Shown in pieces: positions 13,001 to 15,280 of a stretch of 15,280 nucleotides of DNA. The position numbers and the translations under genes were made by a program. Origin of the DNA: Oscillospiraceae bacterium (GTDB lineage: Bacteria > Bacillota > Clostridia > Oscillospirales > Acutalibacteraceae). The first letter of the stretch is position 1; each line of letters opens with the position of its first letter. The DNA lies in contig DNGF01000186.1 in assembly GCA_003486665.1 (NCBI GenBank), forward strand, positions 1-15,280. Reading direction: 5' to 3'. The notes beneath the pieces were generated by a model. It was not told the DNA's origin. It saw only the letters and a program-made list of their open reading frames with translations, and searched no databases.

Positions 13001-15280
13001 GAAGGTTGTTAAGGCGCTCGGACATGATTATGTTGCGGTTGTAACGCCTCCGACATGCACACAGGACGGCTACACGACACACACCTGCTCACGCTGTCAT
13101 GACAGCTATGTTGATTCGCACGTTGACAGCACGGGCACCGAGCACAGCTACGATTCAACAAAGGTTTACGAGCCGACCTGTACCGAGGACGGCTACACCG
13201 TTAAAATATGTTCAATTTGCGGACATGAGTTGAAGCTGGAGGACACGATCGTTCCGGCATACGGCCACAAGTTTACATACGAGGTTGTTGAGCCGACCTG
13301 CACAACGGGCGGTTATACGGTTCGCAAATGTACGGTTTGCGGATACAGCGACATGGTCGATAAGGTTGACGTCTTGGGTCATGACTTTACCTCGGTTGTA
13401 ACCGAGCCGACCTGTACCGAAAAGGGATATACAACGCTCACATGTAAACGTTGTAACCATACGGAAATTCCCGAGGAGTCGTATGTACCGGCACTCGGAC
13501 ACAAATACGTCGGTGTTGTAACAACTCCGGCAACCTGCACCGAAAACGGTGTCATGACATACACCTGTCATTGCGGCGACAGCTACACCGAGATTATCCC
13601 GGCGACAAATCACAGCTATGACGGGGGCGTTGTAACCGCTCCGACCTGTCATGAGCGCGGTTACACGACCTATACTTGTAAAAAATGCGGACACACATAT
13701 CAGGGCAACTTTGTCGAAGCTCTCGGCTGTGAATTCGGCGATTGGGTAATCGTCAAGAATGCAACCTGCACCGAGAACGGACTTAAGAAGAGAACCTGTA
13801 TTCGCGGTGACCGCTATGAAACAGAGGTTATTCCGGCTACCGGCCACAGCTATACGGCGGTTGTTACGGAACCGACCTGCACCGAAAGAGGATATACAAC
13901 CTATACCTGTCACTGCGGTCACAGCTATGTATCCGACTATACGGACGCAAGCGGACATAAGCTTGTAATTGATCCCGCCGTTGCACCTACCTGCACCGAA
14001 TCGGGACTTACCGAGGGTAGTCACTGCTCCGTTTGCGGCGAAATTATCGTTGAACGTCAGACGGTTGCGGCACTCGGACATTCCTTCGGAAAATGGACTG
14101 TATCCAAGGTGGCAACCTGTACCGAAAAGGGTGAAGAGGAACGTTATTGCACCGTTTGCGGTATCAGAGAAACAAGAGAGCTTGCAATGCTTCCGCATAC
14201 TCCGGTAATTGATGCGGCGGTAGCTCCGACATATTCATCAACAGGACTTACAGAGGGCAGTCATTGCTCAAGCTGTAACGAAATCCTTAAAAAGCAAGAG
14301 GTTGTTGCCAAGCTCAAGCTTAACTGGGATACCTTTAAGCTTGCAATGTCTCAGCTTGAGGGCTATGCGAGCGACTACGCCAAGAACAACCCTGGTAAGG
14401 ATCCCACAAAGCTTATGCTCAACTTCATCCGTACCGGTATCGACCGTTACAACGATGACGATTGGGTAACAATGGCAGGTGCCGAGGAAACCGTTTTCGT
14501 CAACGAGGTTATCGCAAAGGACGAAATCAATGGCACTATCGCTTATGCGCTTCGTGAGATCGATTATCTTGAAATAACAATGCCGAACGGCGAAAAAATG
14601 GTATTCGACCATCTGTTCGGTTCGTTGAATATTTCAAGCAATAAGAACTATACTCAGTCAAACACAGACTTCGGCAGCTGGGCAGGCGATATTTGCGACT
14701 TGATGGAATATTCAAATCCGAGAGTAAAAGCAACAGAGCTTGACGCAATGACCGAAGAAATCGGAACAAAATATTTCGGCGTTGACGATGTTGAGGAAAG
14801 CGGCTTCGGCTATGACGATATCAGAACCGACCTTGATGCCTTCTATATCGTTTACCAAATCACATCGGGCGCTTCATCGCTCAGCGAGATTTTTGAAAGC
14901 TACTATAACGAGGAGCTTTCGATGCGTTCAAGAGCGGCGTTCTTCCTGAACAACCGCTTCCCGGGCAGCCTGACAAATGCCGAGGTTCGTCAGTCGATTT
15001 TCACGACTTACAGAGATCACCTTTTGATTCAGCTTCTTGAATCGGGCAGGGGACTTTCGGGCCTTGATACCCTCAGAGAGGCTTGCTGTTACGCATTTGC
15101 CGATTATCTTTATAATCTGGCAAAGGACGATCTGGTAGCTCCCGAGAATCCCGATAAGCCGACAGATGACCCGAACAAGCCGGATATTTACAGCGTATTC
15201 TCTTCGAAGGATTCGATGCTTGCTCCGGGTATAACGCAGAACATCAGCTATGCTGTCGATTCGAACGGCGAGCAGATGGT
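9966..15280 (+). CDS. Giant secreted surface protein with cysteine/histidine repeats (3' truncated by window)
   Basis: The frame is open from ATG 9966 to the window end (1771 complete codons, no stop). Residues 1-31 form a signal peptide: basic MRRVSKR, hydrophobic core, and ASA before the likely cut after 31. Residues 32-160 are beta-rich and Gly/Ser/Thr-rich, reminiscent of carbohydrate-binding or jelly-roll modules. About 160-222 contains GYNFIGWY (200-207), typical of InlB-like repeats. About 222-770 is a long Gly/Asn/Ser-rich beta region, perhaps solenoid-like (SGSNVTF, GTAINVEEGATAIV). Residues 775-1451 hold 17 Cys/His repeats, 1452-1720 an unassigned predominantly helical module, and 1724-1740 a Pro/Asp/Asn/Lys linker. 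From about 1745 a segment resembling the start of a phosphodiester-glycosidase domain begins. The protein is exported and probably wall-associated, although its anchor is outside the window. No catalytic role can be shown from what is visible. Confidence 0.93.
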   Translation, partial: MRRVSKRIISLFLVLVMLLAMIPAGTVLASAASGSLDMTAEGLTATYAGDGTWTGGGNVAHGTVTGKGSLFKQSQSGSLTFTNTRSQAGYISFDYKITENTGSVTIAGNTVTGSGSYAPSAALGSGETVQVVIKSGKGNDQTTSIELTNINLVVDVSATTTFKAPTNGSYTVNGESITKDTAKTQSSTVAYNLVAKPATGYNFIGWYSSAINGYFDYNSTTTLNVESDTVVYPVFVSSSMAVFQVGFNLYTDLNKANAAAEADSSKQIVLSHSGILAAGTYKISKGVNLLIPFDSANTATFGDEPECAMTYAAPTMYSCLTMADGAVINCYGNINVNATQLASSTRTAGRVCGAYGAIQMTSGSQIKLKSGSALYAYGYIGGEGLVWGESGSKVYQFMQIEDWRGGNDSSSLLSSLKNNSFLFSQYYLQNVEAELRIDSGCTMYGTAAIAAGLGSSKSPSQACAAIVGKDEGMFHITSGYATLKYDATTDRMTLDFYGDLVTDAISMSIKLTVVSSSMNTADYILALPMNYTINIKSGSNVTFAQKFKLLPGTAINVEEGATAIVSSGGAVYLYDVDDWMSGTYTYNKNIFQLPYVFAKKGAPVTRSVKENSVLRVDGTLTANGPIYSTKSVTNGGDAVIKGKGVYVSNVHGSTDLKEVTGSNTTLKTIACVPVRGTIAGHSGYNSFAIGTYRSLNGNCWYQRAVTANGFTVVSGGVQDGVNVYVADTKDATVTLVLTTEQPCVTLPTNAKVAVSGNKYTLTEINSNVTIVAKQHNPVVSVPAKAPDCLNGGYTAEEKCSVCGTVVSPSVSVPATGHKEEIIPGKEATCTENGLTEGKKCSVCGEIIVAQEVIKAHGHSEKTVPGKAPTCTENGLTAGKVCSVCGAVIEKQEIIPATGHTYTTVVTAPTCEEDGYTTHTCACGYSYVDNIVKATGHSYTITVDGTYKAPTCTEDGKEADLKCAKCGAVKKGAVIPAKGHDEVIDAAVEPTCTKDGLTEGRHCKTCNEVIVAQKVVKALGHDYVAVVTPPTCTQDGYTTHTCSRCHDSYVDSHVDSTGTEHSYDSTKVYEPTCTEDGYTVKICSICGHELKLEDTIVPAYGHKFTYEVVEPTCTTGGYTVRKCTVCGYSDMVDKVDVLGHDFTSVVTEPTCTEKGYTTLTCKRCNHTEIPEESYVPALGHKYVGVVTTPATCTENGVMTYTCHCGDSYTEIIPATNHSYDGGVVTAPTCHERGYTTYTCKKCGHTYQGNFVEALGCEFGDWVIVKNATCTENGLKKRTCIRGDRYETEVIPATGHSYTAVVTEPTCTERGYTTYTCHCGHSYVSDYTDASGHKLVIDPAVAPTCTESGLTEGSHCSVCGEIIVERQTVAALGHSFGKWTVSKVATCTEKGEEERYCTVCGIRETRELAMLPHTPVIDAAVAPTYSSTGLTEGSHCSSCNEILKKQEVVAKLKLNWDTFKLAMSQLEGYASDYAKNNPGKDPTKLMLNFIRTGIDRYNDDDWVTMAGAEETVFVNEVIAKDEINGTIAYALREIDYLEITMPNGEKMVFDHLFGSLNISSNKNYTQSNTDFGSWAGDICDLMEYSNPRVKATELDAMTEEIGTKYFGVDDVEESGFGYDDIRTDLDAFYIVYQITSGASSLSEIFESYYNEELSMRSRAAFFLNNRFPGSLTNAEVRQSIFTTYRDHLLIQLLESGRGLSGLDTLREACCYAFADYLYNLAKDDLVAPENPDKPTDDPNKPDIYSVFSSKDSMLAPGITQNISYAVDSNGEQM
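12288..14318 (+). repeat. Seventeen tandem protein repeats of about 40 residues (GH-x-PTCTExG-x-CxxCG type)
   Basis: Within the giant protein (residues 775-1451) a unit recurs 17 times with the pattern GH, about 8-12 residues, PTCTExG, about 7 residues, CxxCG, then about 10-15 residues to the next GH. The first cysteine of each unit falls at residues 788, 829, 870, 910, 951, 991, 1031, 1072, 1112, 1150, 1191, 1228, 1268, 1305, 1343 and 1385; in unit 17 a Tyr replaces it at 1423. Spacing is 37-42 residues. Two flavours occur: GLTEGxxCSVCGEI (for example units 2, 3, 6, 15) and GYTTYTC-CG (for example 7, 12), with a C-x-C form in units 4, 11 and 14. Each unit offers one His and three Cys, resembling a zinc-ribbon-like or disulfide-stabilised rod. 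DNA copies differ mainly at silent positions, so these are old protein repeats, not recent DNA duplications. Confidence 0.9.
14319..15119 (+). other. Unassigned, mostly helical module of the giant surface protein
   Basis: Residues 1452-1718 leave the cysteine repeats and become a mixed, predominantly helical domain. Landmarks are NWDTFKLAMSQLEGYA at its start, MLNFIRTGIDRYNDDDW, a FDHLFG motif (Asp1548-His1549), GSWAGDICDL (Trp1572, Asp1575), DLDAFYIVYQI, RAAFFLNNRF and finally EACCYAFADYLYNLA. I have the impression of having seen similar modules in other large clostridial surface proteins, but I cannot name a family and no enzymatic role is established. The conserved-looking His/Asp and Trp-Ala-Gly-Asp segments would be the first places to look for an active or metal site. 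Confidence 0.6.
15195..15278 (+). other. Possible start of a phosphodiester-glycosidase (NAGPA-like) domain, cut by window edge
   Basis: After a Pro/Asp/Asn/Lys linker (residues 1724-1740), the last visible residues include SMLAPGITQNISYAV and NGEQMV (1750-1771). An opening of the form 'LAPGVTxxxxxxxNxxGExV' is typical of the N-terminal strand of secreted NAGPA/DUF2233-type phosphodiester-glycosidase domains in Clostridia, as I recall them. Fewer than 30 residues are visible and the catalytic core would lie beyond the window, so this is a pointer, not an assignment. Confidence 0.4.

Noticed and set aside
11847..13082. Minus-strand open frame of 411 codons opposite the giant protein
   Set aside because: It is a shadow of the repeat-rich sense gene: periodic composition of the repeats keeps the opposite frame open. 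It has no plausible domain content, and the sense frame has a signal peptide, ribosome site and coherent repeats.
13212..14198. Minus-strand open frame of 328 codons with repetitive composition
   Set aside because: It lies exactly opposite the Cys/His repeats and its apparent repetitiveness mirrors them; there is no independent support.
12288..14318. CRISPR-like or DNA-level tandem repeat array
   Set aside because: The periodicity of about 120 bp is at protein level within one open frame; DNA copies are diverged at silent sites and there are no short identical repeats with unique spacers.

Overview
The window looks like chromosomal DNA of a Gram-positive Clostridia-type Firmicute, most likely an Oscillospirales/Ruminococcaceae-like gut organism. 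The evidence is an LPXTG-like sorting signal of the NPxTG type, an LCP-family cell-envelope protein, strong AGGAGG ribosome binding sites, standard genetic code with both TAA and TGA stops, moderate G+C content, and a giant secreted protein built from GH...PTCTExG...CxxCG repeats, a style common in gut Clostridia. The taxonomic call is inference from style, not from a marker gene.

Layout, everything on the + strand: the C-terminal end of a sortase-anchored surface protein (2-235); an LCP (LytR-CpsA-Psr) protein (250-1239); an initiating polyprenyl-phosphate sugar-1-phosphate transferase (1258-1944); three GT4-type glycosyltransferases (1945-3081, 3084-4271, 4273-5454); a radical SAM enzyme with a SPASM/Twitch-like C-terminus (5460-6560); a fourth, divergent GT4-type transferase (6568-7581); a GT2 transferase (7602-8618); a polytopic Wzy/O-antigen-polymerase-like protein (8640-9929); and a giant secreted surface protein that runs off the right edge (9966-15280, 1771 complete codons visible).

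The gene spacing is extremely tight: 0-21 bp inside the glycan block and 36 bp before the giant protein. I see no terminator or internal promoter, so the whole window reads as one transcription unit whose promoter lies to the left. Functionally it is most of a Wzy-type cell-surface polysaccharide pathway. The initiating transferase loads the first sugar-1-phosphate onto undecaprenyl phosphate, five glycosyltransferases extend the repeat unit, the radical SAM enzyme probably modifies a sugar or lipid-linked intermediate, the polymerase joins repeat units outside the membrane, and the LCP protein attaches the polymer to the wall. A flippase, chain-length/tyrosine-kinase genes and nucleotide-sugar synthesis genes are not in the window.

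The most interesting points are the radical SAM enzyme embedded among glycosyltransferases with an extra C-terminal cysteine cluster, and the giant co-oriented surface protein. That protein has a signal peptide, a beta-rich N-terminal half, 17 cysteine/histidine repeats of about 40 residues, an unassigned predominantly helical module, and then what looks like the first residues of a phosphodiester-glycosidase (NAGPA-like) domain cut by the window edge. Surface proteins at both ends of a glycan operon suggest coordinated display or modification of protein and polysaccharide on the envelope.
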